Shown: positions 11,899-26,623, numbered from the stretch's first letter. The stretch is DNA of 64,000 nt from Hymenopus coronatus (GCA_030762935.1 CM060883.1:52350001-52414000), one strand, 5' to 3'. The notes: generated by a model from the sequence alone, not told the origin. Translations and numbers: made by a program.

Positions 11899-14800
11899 GT
11901 ATAAAAAAGTCATAAAATAGAGGTTTGCTTTGTAGTTGAAAGTGTGTCATAATTCAAATAAAATGATTGGCATTTAAAACTGTCTTGTTGAATGTTATAA
12001 AATGTGAAAATATAGTTGCTATATTTCCTGCATCTCTAAGAAATACTTTCCTCACTGTAGATGCTGAAAATAATTTACTCCTTTTTGTAGAAATATTTCT
12101 GACCTCTTAAAAAGCTTCTAACTGCTTACTACATAATATCTTATCAGTACCATGAATTGCAGTGGAGATACACTTCTATAAAAATCTTGAGATATTATAT
12201 CGTAAATACCATAAAATTGATCTTAAAGACAGCCCTACAAGAACTCATACAGTAATGTGACTGTAACGTGCTGGCCTAAATTCCAAAAGTATGTTAATGA
12301 TTTGCTTTAGAAAGCTTATAGGTTATTGTTGCACATATTCGGTCTTCTTTCTTTAAGCATGCGAGTCAGTTGAGGAATTTAATGCTGTGTTGGCATGTTG
12401 CCATGGTAGCTCAGTAGTTAGAGCAACCTGCTAAAGACTGGGAGATCCGTGGTTCAAATCCTGGCTATGGCATTGAATTTTTCAATCTGACTCTGCCTAT
12501 TCAACTCCTGTCCTACACAAGGCTTGTGTGGAAAGAACAATTAATTAACACTAATTAACCTAATAGTTGGTTAACTATGAAGCCTGGATCTTATTGAACT
12601 TACAAAATTGTAAGTCGCCATTGGAGAATGTCATCTCAAAATAATTTGAAATTATCTTCTGGTTAATTGGAAAACATACAAATCAGTTGAGGAATTTAAT
12701 GCTGTGTTGGCATGTGACCATGATAGCTCAGTGGTATTTGGAGCAACTGGCTAGAGACTGGGAGATCTGTGATTCAAACCTTGGCTATGGAATTGAAATT
12801 TTCAGTCAATTCTACCTATCTGAAATTTTAATTATTTAATCTCTTAACAAGAATATAACAATTTGAATATCTTCAGATTTTTAATTTTGGTCAAATAACA
12901 TTATCCCTAGTATAATGTGACATAATCATTTCTGAGTGACATACATTTTAAAAGGCCAAATGTGTCCATTCTATCTTGTTTTCTGATAGTTCCTTGATAC
13001 TTCACCTAGATTTTGCTGTGATTTACTTTTCTTACACAGGCACACATTCTATCAATAGGGTAGGTGTGTGTGTGAAATAGTCACTTCAGTTGATATTTTG
13101 CCACTGTTTCAACCAGCTCTCTTAAGTTGTTTATGTATTGCTTCCTTGCACTGTATGAAAATGGAGTGATGAAGTATTCAATATTGAATTTAATAGTGAT
13201 AATAGAGTTTTATGTCATAACTACTGAGGTCATTGGAATCCTGAGTATTTAGTGTTCATTTTTTGTTAACTCCTTAGTGATGCCCAGTATTAACGGTTTG
13301 ATATGCTAAGTTTAGGAAAAAAATGAAGCAATGATCAGTATATTCAGGATTTTAATATATATGATATTCAGATATTAAAATGTTCGTTTTTAAGTTCTTA
13401 AAAATGAGTTTCATTGTAACTATCATTGTACCTAACTGAATATTTTATTTTGTCACATATATTTTAATTGTTTTTATAATAATAAAACTAGGTGCAAAGA
13501 AATTACTTTGTAAATAAGATGTGTTAAGAAATGAATTAAGTATTCAAAATATTACCCATTTACAATCTGGCAGTGGCTAAGTCAAGCATGAATTCTTGTG
13601 AAACAATTTCAATCACTCCTGTTGGTATATGTCTGCATTCTTTCCTGATTCTCATTTTTAACTCTTCCATATTAGGAGGTCTCATAACAAAGACTCTACA
13701 TTTCAAATATCCCTTTATATGAAAAGTGAAATGCCCCATAGCAACTAAAGCTTTTGTATAGGACTTTTTCATTAACTAAATAAGAAAAAATTAAAACATA
13801 ATAGGCTATTATTTAAAATGTTTGTGAATGATATTACACCCTGTACAAATAGCTGTAAATTTTTTTTTTATATCAACTTTTCATTTCAAATTATTACATT
13901 TGCTATGTCCTAACATTTAAAAAAAAAATAGTTAATTTTTTTATTTGCATTATTTCTTTTTTATGAAAAACTTTCTATCTGCATAATTTATAATTAAAAT
14001 AAATTACTTTATTTATAAAAAAGTAGAGCAAAATGCAAAAAAATGTTTCTTTAAAAGAAAGTATAATAGATACTTGCAATGTACAAGGAGTTTTGACTTT
14101 TGCGTATGAATGATAGAAATAATAATTACATCTTGTGGTTTTGCAAGAAATATAGACAAAATTTATGAATTATAAAATTTGAAGAAGTGTTGTGGATCAA
14201 ACTACAAATCTTAGATCCCACCTTGGAACTCGCATGCCTATTGACTATTTCTACTCAGCTAACATCCTAATAGCAAGTTAGTTACCTAAGCAGAAACAAT
14301 ATTTTTTCTGATTAAACTATAACAGCACTGCTTAAATTTCTATACCACTTACAAAGGTATGATTGTGAAGATACATGCCCACAAAAGAAACATATTTACT
14401 TTCTTGAAAGATAGACGTGCAGTTCTTATTCCTAAGCTGACAATTTTTGTTGCCCAAGCCCAGTTATAAGTATGTTTTACCTTTCTTTTAGTTTAGAATT
14501 CAACCTTCTCTTTCAGAAATTTCCAGGAGCAAATAGAGAGAAGGTGTTCTTTTTTGGCGTTAACTTTCCCATGGGTAGCAGAGAACAAATGAGGCGTAAA
14601 AGTATGTCTTTGTAGGTTTAGAGATGACTACTTCAAATATCATTTATATGACCAGCATTATTAAAAATTTAATAAAAACTAAATAATTTCACTCTGTCAA
14701 CTATTCACTGATCTCAATTTTATTTGCATGTTCACATTGACAGGCACTGAGGTTGAGGTTGCAGAAGTAGTTGAGCCTATTAGCAATACAGAGCAACCAG

Positions 14801-17800
14801 ATGAAAGTGAAAGCAATGATCGTCATAGCACAGGAAGCACTTCAGCACGTTGCTTGGCCAACAGTGAATCCTTGCAGAATCTATCACAAGCTATTTTGAA
14901 CCGTCAGCAGTTTGAAATGGCACAGACTGAAAACTCTTGCAGTGAAGATATAGCAGGCATAGAATGTGAATCAGCTGATCTAGAGGCATTGCCACCTTTG
15001 GAGGATTATTCTCCAGCTATTACACTTGTGGACCAAATTATAGATGTGGACAACCTGGTCACCAAGTTGCTCAAAGTTTTGCGCATCATCCAACTAGAAA
15101 ATGATACCTGCATAGATGAATTACATGATGAAAGGTAAAGTTTGTCTCTTATGGTCCTTCCTCTTTGTTTAGACTCCTCTATCATTCTAACAATTTGATT
15201 GAAGAGGTCTGGATACCCTTATTCATAGGAAGTGTATTACTGATAGTGTATAATTGTAAGTAATATTATATAAAATAAAAGTTTTCTTTGATATTATTTT
15301 AATAAATAAAAATCTGCAAATTACTTAATCTAGAACCGTGGGTATTTCAGGAATAGTAGTCTCTTCAGTAGTAGATTAGTGTTCTTAAGTCTCAGCACTC
15401 CCAGGGTTTCTATGTTATCTTTAAAAGGATTCTCCCCCTCCATTCACTCCATCACAAAATTATTGAATGGTCTATTCATTCTCAAAGAATTATGCTGAGT
15501 CACATGACGCAGATATATCTTACTGTCATATAGGCCTTATGTAATAATTACTTGTTACATGCATTGGATATTCATGCTTTGTTTAGAAATATTTGTCCTT
15601 GGTTGTTTATAACTGGATCACATAAACAATGGTTCACTTTCACCATATTTTTCTGATAAGAAAATATAACAGTAATGGTTTTGCCTAAATAGCTTGCTGT
15701 AATACTGACATATTCTGAAAATCTGCCAGTACTACAGCAAGTTTTCAATCTTTTGCTTGCATCACAAACTAAAAAAATCTGATGTGTTCCATTCACATGA
15801 CTTTCTCTATATCTCTGCAATCAATTATTTTTAAAAAGCTTATGCTTCCTTTTGCTTCCTGCTAATCGAGAAAAAATTAGCAGAAACAGTCTTATTTCTT
15901 GCTTCCTTGTAAGTAGAAGCGAAATAAGGGAGTACCATAGGTTAAAGTGATAGTCAAAAGCTGGTTGCTATGTGACTGAAGTTCCTTTGTTTGTATGGAC
16001 ACGATTTTCTGTATGAGAAAAAATATAAGTTTTTATAGCTTAAACCAAAAACAAGGAATATCTAAAAAACAATCAACTCCACGAAGAAAAATGTATACGA
16101 CATAAATTGTGTATTTTAATGTGCTCTACATTTTTTGTGTGGTAAGTTTTTGTCTCTCTCTTACGGTTTAGCACTTATGCAAAATTCCATAAAATTCACT
16201 CAGAATAGTCTTCAGAGGCTATTCCCAGAAAATTCAAAATATATATTTTATTTGTCAGGTAAATATATTTAATATACGATATTGTAATCAAAATCGTTAG
16301 AGCCATTTTTTAGAAAATCAAAATTTTAGAAAAAAGTTCCATGTAAAGGGTAGTTTGGAGTGGGGAGATTTTTCTCAAAATCTTCGTGTTGCATCCCCGG
16401 AAGATACTAAACTTAAATACGTAGTTTGGTATTTTACCAACGTTTCGTTTTTGAGTTATCGTGTTCACAGACACACGGACACACACACACACACTCACTC
16501 ACACACACACATGGACCTTTTTCTGAAAATACTTGTTTTTGATACAGGGGACCCTAAAACATATATTTCAGGTGAAATCTCGGTATCAAATTTTTTGTTG
16601 GAGTGAAATACATTCTCTATATACTATGTACAGAGAAAGAGAAATGCGTATAGAGAAAGTAAAAATGGGCACCTACAACATAGCAAAAATTTTAATGATA
16701 GGGTGTTTCGGAACAGTGGTATGTATGAATGAAATAATTTCTGAGTTGGATTTGTAACACTTAAGCATCACTTACTTAAAATTCAGTTGGAAACCATCAA
16801 CAATGAAGCCCACATGGCTTCGAAACTGGTCTGGCAAAACTATATGTAAGTGATACTTAAGTGCTACAAATCCAACTCAGAAATTATTCTACCTACAACA
16901 TATTTTAGTTAAAACTTTCTTTAGTCAGTGTAAAATATTAACATTATAACATTAACTAAATTATTAAACTTTTCCTTTTAAAATACATACATAGATTAAG
17001 TTCTAAAAAGCTCCAAGTTCAAAGAAGGGGATCTCTCCTTAGGTTCTAAAAGACTCCAAGGATTTAACAATATAATGAAGACCAAAGAGAGAAAGCAAGC
17101 TAGTTGAGTATGAAGTTAAATAAATTTTAGAGGTTCAGCAGTCAAACTCTGAGTTGCAGTAGACTGACATTACAGCTGATAAAGACAACTCCTATTCACT
17201 TTCCCAAACAAAAACAAAAAAACACTCACACTTACAGCCTCATTTAAGCAAGCTACATACAGGGAACCTGTGTGCACATGCATGTATGTGCACGCGTGTG
17301 TTTGTGTGTGAGAGTGCGCGCGTGCATACTTTTTTTTTTTCCCCTCCTAACTTGTTGCTTTTTATAAGGTTCCTGGTATTGTTTGTTTTGTGAGGCTAAG
17401 ATTATATAATGTTCTCTGACAATATTTTTAAAATTTCTGGAAGGCCTGGGAGATATTTATGAATTTCTTGAAAATATTCTCGGTTTCTTCTGTCATGTGG
17501 GTGGTTATGGCTTCTATTTTCTCTTTTTTTGCATTGTTTTAAGTTTTTAAAAACAAATGTTTTGCTGAAGCCATTATTCTCAGCAGTTTATTATTTGGTT
17601 AATTTTTTTTTTCTTTCTCTCTTTCTTTCTTTCTTTCTTTCTTTTATATTCTGTTTTGTTCATTGGTATTTTGATATATTAAGTCAATTGTGGATGATTT
17701 AATGCTTGTAGCAAGTTGGGTTGAAGCTATTTCATTTGATATGGTTATCCATGTTTGTATCTTTTCGTAAAAATTCCATATTCTAGTATCTTATTGTTCC

Positions 17801-20800
17801 TTGAGGTCCAAAAATTGAAGGGTGTTATATTTTATCTCTTGGATTTGCAAGTTTAAGAGTAGGAGTGCATCTTCTGCTTGTTTTCCACTCTCTGTTGTGA
17901 ATACTTCATCAGCATAACTGAGCCATATTTTAAAGATTTAGGGAAATATTTTGTTTATTTGTATATTAAAAAAGCTCATAAACATATTTGCTAGAAATAG
18001 ACGTCCTTTTTCTCCATTTCAGGTCTATTTGAGAGTAAGATACATCTGCAGCAAGTGACTCAACGTAACTCTTTGAGAATGAGTAGATCTAGTTTGTAGA
18101 CACACTTTGTCCAGTTTTTACCTGGCTGTCAGTGTCCCCTGACCTCTGTTGTTTGTCATTATTTCTGTGATAATAGTTTAAGCATAGATAACTTGAAGCC
18201 CACTGCTTAAGAATTCCTAGGCCTCTTTATTTATTATAATAATATCTTTATTTATGAAATTCCTTGATTCCCTTCCTGTATTTTCTATTAAAAATCCAGC
18301 CGTTGTTAATCTGGTTGACTTTCAGTCAAAAGTAGTCCAGACATTGATGTTTTATTATATTGTGATATCCAAGTTGTTATTTATCCCATTTTTTATTAAT
18401 ATTAGGTGGTATCCATAATGGCTTAAATTAATTTTCGTACATACAGTTTATCTTCAAAATACCATATATACAGGATGCAGTTGGCAGAGCAGGTTCGAAG
18501 AGAGCAGGAGAATAGGAGAGAAACCCAAGACGAACTGAGAAACTGGGAGCGAATAGGAGCAAGGTTGCGTGGTGAGGCACAGGATGTTCGTCTTCAGTTG
18601 CACCGACGAGTTCAGGACTTAGAGGAAAAAAAGGAAGAGCTGCGGCAGCATAAGGAAAAAATTGAAGTAAGGAAAATGTATATCATATTTATACATTTCA
18701 TATATAATTTTGCATGTTTTATTTGCTTCTTTTTTATGAAGAACTTTGTTGCATTATTTGAAACTTTAATTTCTGTTTGTGAATGTGTGTTATCAAATAT
18801 TTTGTGCCAAATATTAATATAAACTTTCTTAACTAGAGACAGGCAAAATATGAAATTTCAGAATATAATATGCTTTCTATCATTATGGGAATAACTATTT
18901 TTACATTTTGTAATGTATAAAATTGCAAATTATGGATGTGACAAAAAATGTCATAATATTGTTAACATTTTCATATTTTGTGAAATGTTTATATTTGTAT
19001 TTTTTAAGATTTATAATTTTTTGTTTTTAAAATAATATCCTATAGCAATGAACCAGACTTTCCAGATATTCTGTTTGGTAGTTTTCCGTCAACTGCATTT
19101 TAAAAAATCTAAGCAGTTGTTTTCAGAAAGCAAGTTTGGAAAACACATCACCCATTACAACAAATCAGGTACAGTTGAGGTATTTGTTTCCTCTATCTGA
19201 TATAATGTACAAAATTTAATGTTCTGTATTGTTTTTCTTGGAAGAGTTTTTTATTTTTGTTGTAAACTGTTGATTTTAGTGGCATATTATTATGATTATC
19301 TTCATGATTATGACTAAGCAGGACAAAGTAATCAGTAATTTTAACATCCAAATTGGTGTGAGAGTGCCAAAGGATGTTTGAGAGATTGTATGTCCATGAA
19401 CAGGTTACTCTTGTCTGGGTTCCGGGGCATGCGGGCATCAGAGGTATTGAGATGGCAGACTGGCTGGCTAAAAGGGAAGCAGGTCTTGCATTTGTAGAAC
19501 CAAACCCTTTTACGACAGGTCCCCCAGTAATGTTAAGTATGAGATAACCCACCTCACAGTAAGGGCTCATCTAGAAAATTGGAAAGAGTCCATTATTTTT
19601 TCCTGGGCCAGGTGGCAAACTAAAAGAGACTTTTTTGAACCTAACTAGCTCAGAGTGGTTGTTGGGTACCTCATTTGGTATAACACTCTTGAGAAGACAC
19701 TAATGCATAATGGGGCTTAATAACATTAATAGAAAATATTTGCATATATCATAAGAATACCTAGCAGACCTACGATTTATTATATCATTTATGCAAAAAC
19801 TAGAGTTTTTATACAGCAAAAGTAAAATAGTAAACATAACACACAACATATTCATGATGAACTACTTAACTAAGCAGTTTCAAAATATTGATTAACTGAT
19901 TGAAAACATCATTTTGCCATTGAGTATATTGAACAAATGGAGCTTAGCATTTATTTGAATTTTAAATATTCTGTTGCTTTCAGCGACTTATTTGTAGGTA
20001 CACCATATTGATTAGGTACAGAATATTGATTAAATTCCTTAACTGAGTAAAATTGCTTACTAATCAAGAATTTATTTAAGTCAGCTTTGAATTTTTTAAC
20101 AGGCCCAATATTCCTCAGACTAGATATAAATTATTGTAAAGTTTTAAGCTTTTCAAATAAATTTAGTTTTATGAGTATGAATGTACAATTTATTTTTATT
20201 CCGCGTGTTATGAGAATGGATCTCAGAAATTTTAATGATATCATTGAGATTAGATTTAATATATATTAAGGTTTTCTTTATGTAAATGCAAGGTAAAGTT
20301 AATATGTTCAGTTTTTTAAAATGTCTCCTACAACTTTGTCTTTTTGAATCACCCACTATAGTTCTCTATGCTTTTTTTTTTCTTTTTTTTTCAGTTTGAA
20401 AATCTGATTATTATTTATATTTCCTCATAATATTATTCCATATTGTAAATGTGAGTGATAGGCAAAGTAGCAACTTTTAAGCACATCTAACATTACTCGT
20501 GACCTCAGTTGTTAAAGTACAAAACAAGCCCTTCTTAATTTTAAAGTTAAATGTTTTATATGACTCTCCTAGCAGAGATTGAAATCTATCCATAACCCCA
20601 AGAATTTGGTTTCAGGTTTGCAATTTATAGTCTTAGTTCAAAGTTTGACGCAGGCTTGATTGGTGTGTTTGCTATTTTTGTGTTGAAAGTTGATTGCCAC
20701 AGCTTTATCCTCATTGAGGATCAGTGTTATGAACCAGCCTTATTATTAGCATAAAATAAAGATATTTTTTTATGCTTTTTATTTATTCATCACAGCTCTT

Positions 20801-23800
20801 GAAATTCAAAGAAGAAAGTAAAATAAAGTAATTTATACACTAGTTTAAAAATCTGTTTGTATATAGATTGTATACAGCCTTGAACAACCAGTTTTTATGA
20901 ATATACTAACAATGAAAGATGAAAACTCTTTACATATATGGTGACATTTCTGGTTTCTTTCAGCAACTTACACAAGAACTTTGTAATCTGAGTTCAATGT
21001 GTAAACAAATGGAGGAGCAGTTACGTTCACGTGAAGATGAAGCTGAACACATTCTTCAGCAATGGCAGGAAAGTGGCCAGTATCCTTCTCCAGAATCACT
21101 CGCTAGGGTTATCACTGTGCAGAATGAGGTAAATCTTTTTAGTATATTTAGGATATGGATAAAACATTCATCTTAAATGAAAAAAGTATGTTTATTAGTT
21201 TATGGTACACATTTAATCTCAGACCCATATCCAACTCTTATGATACATGTACTTAAATTATGCAGTATAACTGTTTTAGCTGACATTTAAAAGGCCTTGC
21301 AAACACGAGTCAGTTGGGGAATTTAATGCTGTATTGGCATGTTGCCATGGTAGCTCAGTAGCTAGAGCAATTGGACTAAGACTAGGAGATCCATGGTTCA
21401 GATCCTGACAATGGCACTGAATTTTTCAGTTTAACTCTACCTTTTCAACTTCTGTCCAACACACGCCTAATGTGGAAAAAACAATTCACAATGTATTTTA
21501 GTATTTAGCTTTAAGCCATGAGTTGTGGGCTGTGGTGATGATGCATGATGCCAATGATATTATTGTTATTATTATCCTTGATGTTGGGGTGTATGTGCTT
21601 CCTAACTAGAGTTTCTGAGTTTGAATCTTAGCTGGAATAAGCTATCTGAATAAGGTTTTTCTGTGATTTTCATGTATCCTAAGAGAATCCATTTGTATCT
21701 CGACACATGTGTAGCTTTCTTCAAGATACAGGGTGACAGATACAAGTCCAAATAGAAAGTTTAAACAAGCAACAAAGTCATCACTATCTTGTTTACATAC
21801 CTATTAGCCGCCTTATTCAGTCTAGTTGCAAGCTAGTTGCATGGTGTCCCAAAATGCCAGGGATAAACTTCTGGTAGATCTGAGGAACTGAGGGAGAAAG
21901 AAGACTAAAAACAGAAGATTACTATCCATCTGTATCTTGACACATGTGTAGCTTTCTTCAAGATACAGGGTGAGAGACACGAGGATCTGCAGAGAAATGT
22001 GTATTAAGGGAATATAATAAGTTGACAATTTAAGTCATAAGTCATTTTATTCATCCTTTAAAATATATGTTAAAGGACATGTCAAAATTTAAAATATATG
22101 TACATGATTACAACACATTTTTTATATTTGTACTCTTCTATGCTATAATATGTATTCTCAATTATTTTTGTTTTTTTTTTGTTTTTGTTTACAGCAACTT
22201 TAGTGTTAGCAATTTATTTTATGTTCATAACCATTAAGTTCTTCAAAATTGAAAGAGAGTTAAAGATCCTCTCATTTAGAAGATGTAAAACATATATTTT
22301 CAAGCATTTTAAATTTGGTTGGGTTTCAAAAACCTTATTAACTGCAAGTAATCTTTTATAATTTAAATATATTTTAAAGAATTATATATATTTTTTTCTA
22401 GTGCCGTGTAACACAGTAAGGCATTATTTATGCAAGATAGGTAGTAAAACAGCTTTCTCATTTTGAAGCATATAAACTCATGCACACACTCACTCTGGAC
22501 TCAAATGGATATTTTAAATTTTTTTAAATGTTATAATATTTAAAATTATTTTTAAAAATTTGTGTTGCACAATATGAAATGATTTTGTTTAGATATTAGT
22601 TTTTAAAGTTTTAATAATATTTGTGAAGTTAACCACTAGCATTATCAAATTCCAAATGATATTAATGCCAAAGTTTGGATAAAAATCTTAGTAGCACAGG
22701 GGCTAACCTCATACTTTATTTATAATCAAAAAGTCTAATAATTCTGAATAAATTATTCAAATTTTAGGTTTTATATTCACAATCGTGAATTAGCAATCTC
22801 AGAAGGTTTTTTTTTTTTTTTCTTTTTCTTTGTATCTTTTTTTTTAAACTTTTATCATGGAAGTCTTGCCTCTGGTATTGAGCTTGGTTTATTATGTTCA
22901 GACCTAACCTATTGAAAACATCTATGCTTACAGTAATAAAGTTAACAGCTTCAAGTTCATTTTCAACAATCTTGTTTATGAGTGAGGTTACAGTTATAAA
23001 CTGCTATCATATGAATTTTTGTTTTCCAACAAATAAACTTTTTACCATTCAATTTATTTACCAATTTTGACTTGTAATCACCAGCCTTGAAGCTTAATCC
23101 CTGCTGAACGGAAGATAAATAAAAGTTGCCTCTCAAGCTGCACATTATAAATCTTCATAATTCTTTCAGTATTATAAAAACTATAAGCTCTAGCAGCTAT
23201 GCTATATGATAAATAACCTGACAGGAGTGGTACACAGTGAAGCGAAATGATAGCTTTAGAAATTAACATTGAGTACAATTTAACACTTTTAAAAATTCAC
23301 TTGTGTTTATTTACATAGTAGTACATATGTTTCACAGAACTTGTCTGTACTCTCAACTACCTTCAACTGCAGGACTCATTTGTATCGATACCTCCGGAAT
23401 CTTGAGGATCGCCCACTGGACATCGGATGAACCTACGGAGCGGGTTGAATTCAGTGGGAATTTCAACATTCATCAATGTTGACTCATACTTTTCCATAAA
23501 AATCTTTTCCCAAGTATTGAGTTCAGTTTGTCATGTTTTAGAAGTTAGGCTTCTCTTTGATATTGTGGTTAAACTTCCAAAAATGGCTTGCTACTGCTGA
23601 TTTCTCTGTGCTTATATTTTGCATGGCTGAGATGTTCTTTAAGGTGAGTCATAATGTTCCTTCTGGTTTGTCCTATGTATATTTTTTCACAATCTTCAGA
23701 TTCAATTTTGTAGATTCCTTATTTTCTTGTTAAAGGTGTTTTATCGTATCTGTTGGATTTTATGATGTTTTTAATGCAATGCCTATTTTGTGGGGCTAGC

Positions 23801-26582
23801 ACTATGTTGTAACCATAGAAGGTCTTTTGAAATTTGCTCATGTACTTCGGATGGTAAGTGCATTTTTTTAACTTTTTCTTGTCTTTATCTACTGTTAAAG
23901 TGGATATGTCTGATATTTGTTTCTTCTTTTTTAATCTTTGTTGTTTTTTGTGTACCAGTGACTTGTTGAAACCATTTTTCTCTGCCGTTGATTCTATTTG
24001 TTTTAATTCTCTATTGTATTGTATTTCACTGAATGGAACATTGAGTAGTCTGTGTTACTAGGCTGTTTATGATGGCATGCTTATGGTTTTTGGGGTTGAA
24101 ACCGGTGTCCTTCCTGTCTATTCCAAAATCCGGTTTATTGTTGTTTCTGATGACTTTTAAGTCTAAGTAAAAACAAGTGAATTTTTAAAAGTGTTAAGTT
24201 TGGCTCAACGTTAATTTCTAAAGCTATGCAATGTTTTTTATTTTTATCTCTATGGCCACCAAACACAAATTGTGAATTGCAAACAGTGCACATAACCATC
24301 GTCATTCCCTCTTTTTTTATTTCTCTTCAGTAATGGAATCTCCTTTTCTAACACAACTAAGAAGATATGTTTCTCTTTTTCACCAGCCAACAACAGAAAG
24401 GAACATTACTTAGCTAGAGTGGAAGTTTATATACTCTTAGACAAAGCAAAAGAGAATAGGAAATATATTTTAAACTTATTAGAACTTTGAAAGAACCATA
24501 ACCTCAATGGACTACATTCGTGGAAGCCTGCAGATATATCTAACCATCATCTTTGTCGGGTAAAACATACATATGTATGATATTGTGACATGTTATTGAT
24601 GTACAAAGCAAAGATAACTAAATGTTTGACACAAGTTACCATGATGCCATGCTATCTAGTAATCGAAATTCAAAATAACCAAAGTTCTTTTCACAGTCAG
24701 ATGTATTCTGTAACAAAATATGAACATTTTGCCACTCTTTTAAAAGTATGATACAGACATGGACTCCACTTTTAAAGATAAACTGTCCATAGAAAGTACA
24801 GGTGTATGGCAACCTTATCACTCACTCACACCAATGGTAAAAAAAAAACAAAAAACAATGGTTCTTTTCACCATTACTCATATTAACCACAAAAAAAATT
24901 TAAATAATATTTTCAGGAAAAAATCTAATAGAACAGTTATGAAATGTTATGCTTATTTCTGTTTTAGGTCCCTGTTTTAAAGGAAAGGCTTACGGAGAAG
25001 GAAAGACAACTATCAGAAATGGGACAAAAATATGCTCTTAATAAACAAGTACTAACTCAAAACTGGCATCAAGCAGCTACAGAAGTTCGAAGACAGTATG
25101 AAGCTATTGACAGTGCTCTAGAAGTATGTATAAATATGTACTATATTTGCCATAGCATGAAGAAAATTACTAACATATCCTTCCCATACTTCCATTGCAT
25201 GTTTGTCTATGTTCCTGATACCACTGATCTTCACAGTTAATTTGCATGCTGATTTACAGATCTCAAGTAGCAGTAGTTGATATAAGAATTTGATATGCAT
25301 CATAAGAAAATAATAAGACATGCAGCTAAAACGAATTCACATGTAATGCTCATTACCTGGTTTTCAAAATTAAAACATTACCAGATTTTTGCATATAATG
25401 AAACAAAGAGATCCTACCTCAGGATAACTCATACCAAAGTTGATGAATCCTGTTCTGCATTTGAGCTCTTTAGAGTAACACCTGATTGCATCTCTTGATG
25501 CAGTTCTGCGGAGCCTACTAGGCATGGGCACCTGCAGTGCAACCTTCTCCACCTAGCTGACGATCCCAATCGGTATCTATGAACAAGCCGAGTTTTATCT
25601 CTCAGTTGCATGTCTTGATACTGTTCTACGGAGCGTACTAGGTGAAAAGGATCCCATCTACCCTCTATGAACTCTTCCAACGTGGTAGAATCGACTGCGC
25701 AGCCCTGAAGCAAACACACATGGATTGCCACAAGACTCAAAATTAGGACCACACTTACTCACTGCTATCATATATCAACAGCTTATTTAAACAAATAAAA
25801 GACTCAGGGAAAATAGCTATTGGTTATGTAGATGTTGCTATGTTTGTAGTTATAGATAAAAAAACAGAGGTAGAGTTACAAAATCTGATGTGTTCCATTC
25901 ACATGACTTTCTCTAGCTGTTCCACAAACAACCTTTCTTACAAAACATTATTCTTTATCTATATCATGCTAATACATATTACCAGAATTGGTCCTATTAC
26001 TTGCTTCTTTTTAAGTTGAAGAGAAATAAGGAAATGCCCAGGCTAAAGCAATAGTCAATTCTTTTAAAAGCCCATCGCTAACAATTAACATGAAACATTT
26101 TAAATTTGGTTCTATTTGCTTGCTAAGAGTAACAAAAGAGAGGCAAAAAGAAAGATTGATTTCCTGTTTGAGAAAAATTAAAGTAGCTTAAAACTGAAAG
26201 CAATAACTTGGAATATTTCGAAAGCTGTTGTCTAAAAAAAAAGAATATGTACTTTTTCTTGTGTAGTAAATTTATGTCTGTCTCAAATGATTTACATCTA
26301 TACAAATGTTAATCCAGAATGAACAGGTCTCCAGATTCTATTCCCAGAAAATTCAAGATATACATTTCATCTGTCTTAAAAATATGTATAAGTTTTAATA
26401 AAAACCATTAGGATTATTTTTGAGAAAATCAAATTTTTTTAACAATGTACCATGTAAGAGGTAATTGGGGAAGGAGGGATTTTCTGGTAAATCTTTGTGT
26501 CACATCTTGGAAGATACTGAACTTAAATACCAAGTTTGATATTTAACTGACTTTTTGTTTTTGAGCTATGTGCCCCCCCCCC

Positions 26583-26623
<41 letters not shown>

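Noticed and set aside
12399..12475. Functional tRNA gene
   Set aside because: Box A and box B are present, but the segment cannot form a proper acceptor stem, continues into the SINE body and recurs in the same context elsewhere. The same reasoning applies to the other tRNA-like heads, including the Glu-like one at 55985-55927.
16780..16850. Hammerhead-ribozyme-like core in the loop of the foldback (ATGA, a GAAGCC/GGCTTC stem, then GAAAC)
   Set aside because: The CTGATGA core is not intact (ACAATGA), and the stem register leaves two extra bases before GAAA. No convincing stems I and III with a cleavage triplet were found.
18475..18477. ATG as translation start of a separate gene
   Set aside because: It directly follows a splice acceptor and one base that completes an arginine codon from the previous exon, so it is internal to the coiled-coil gene.
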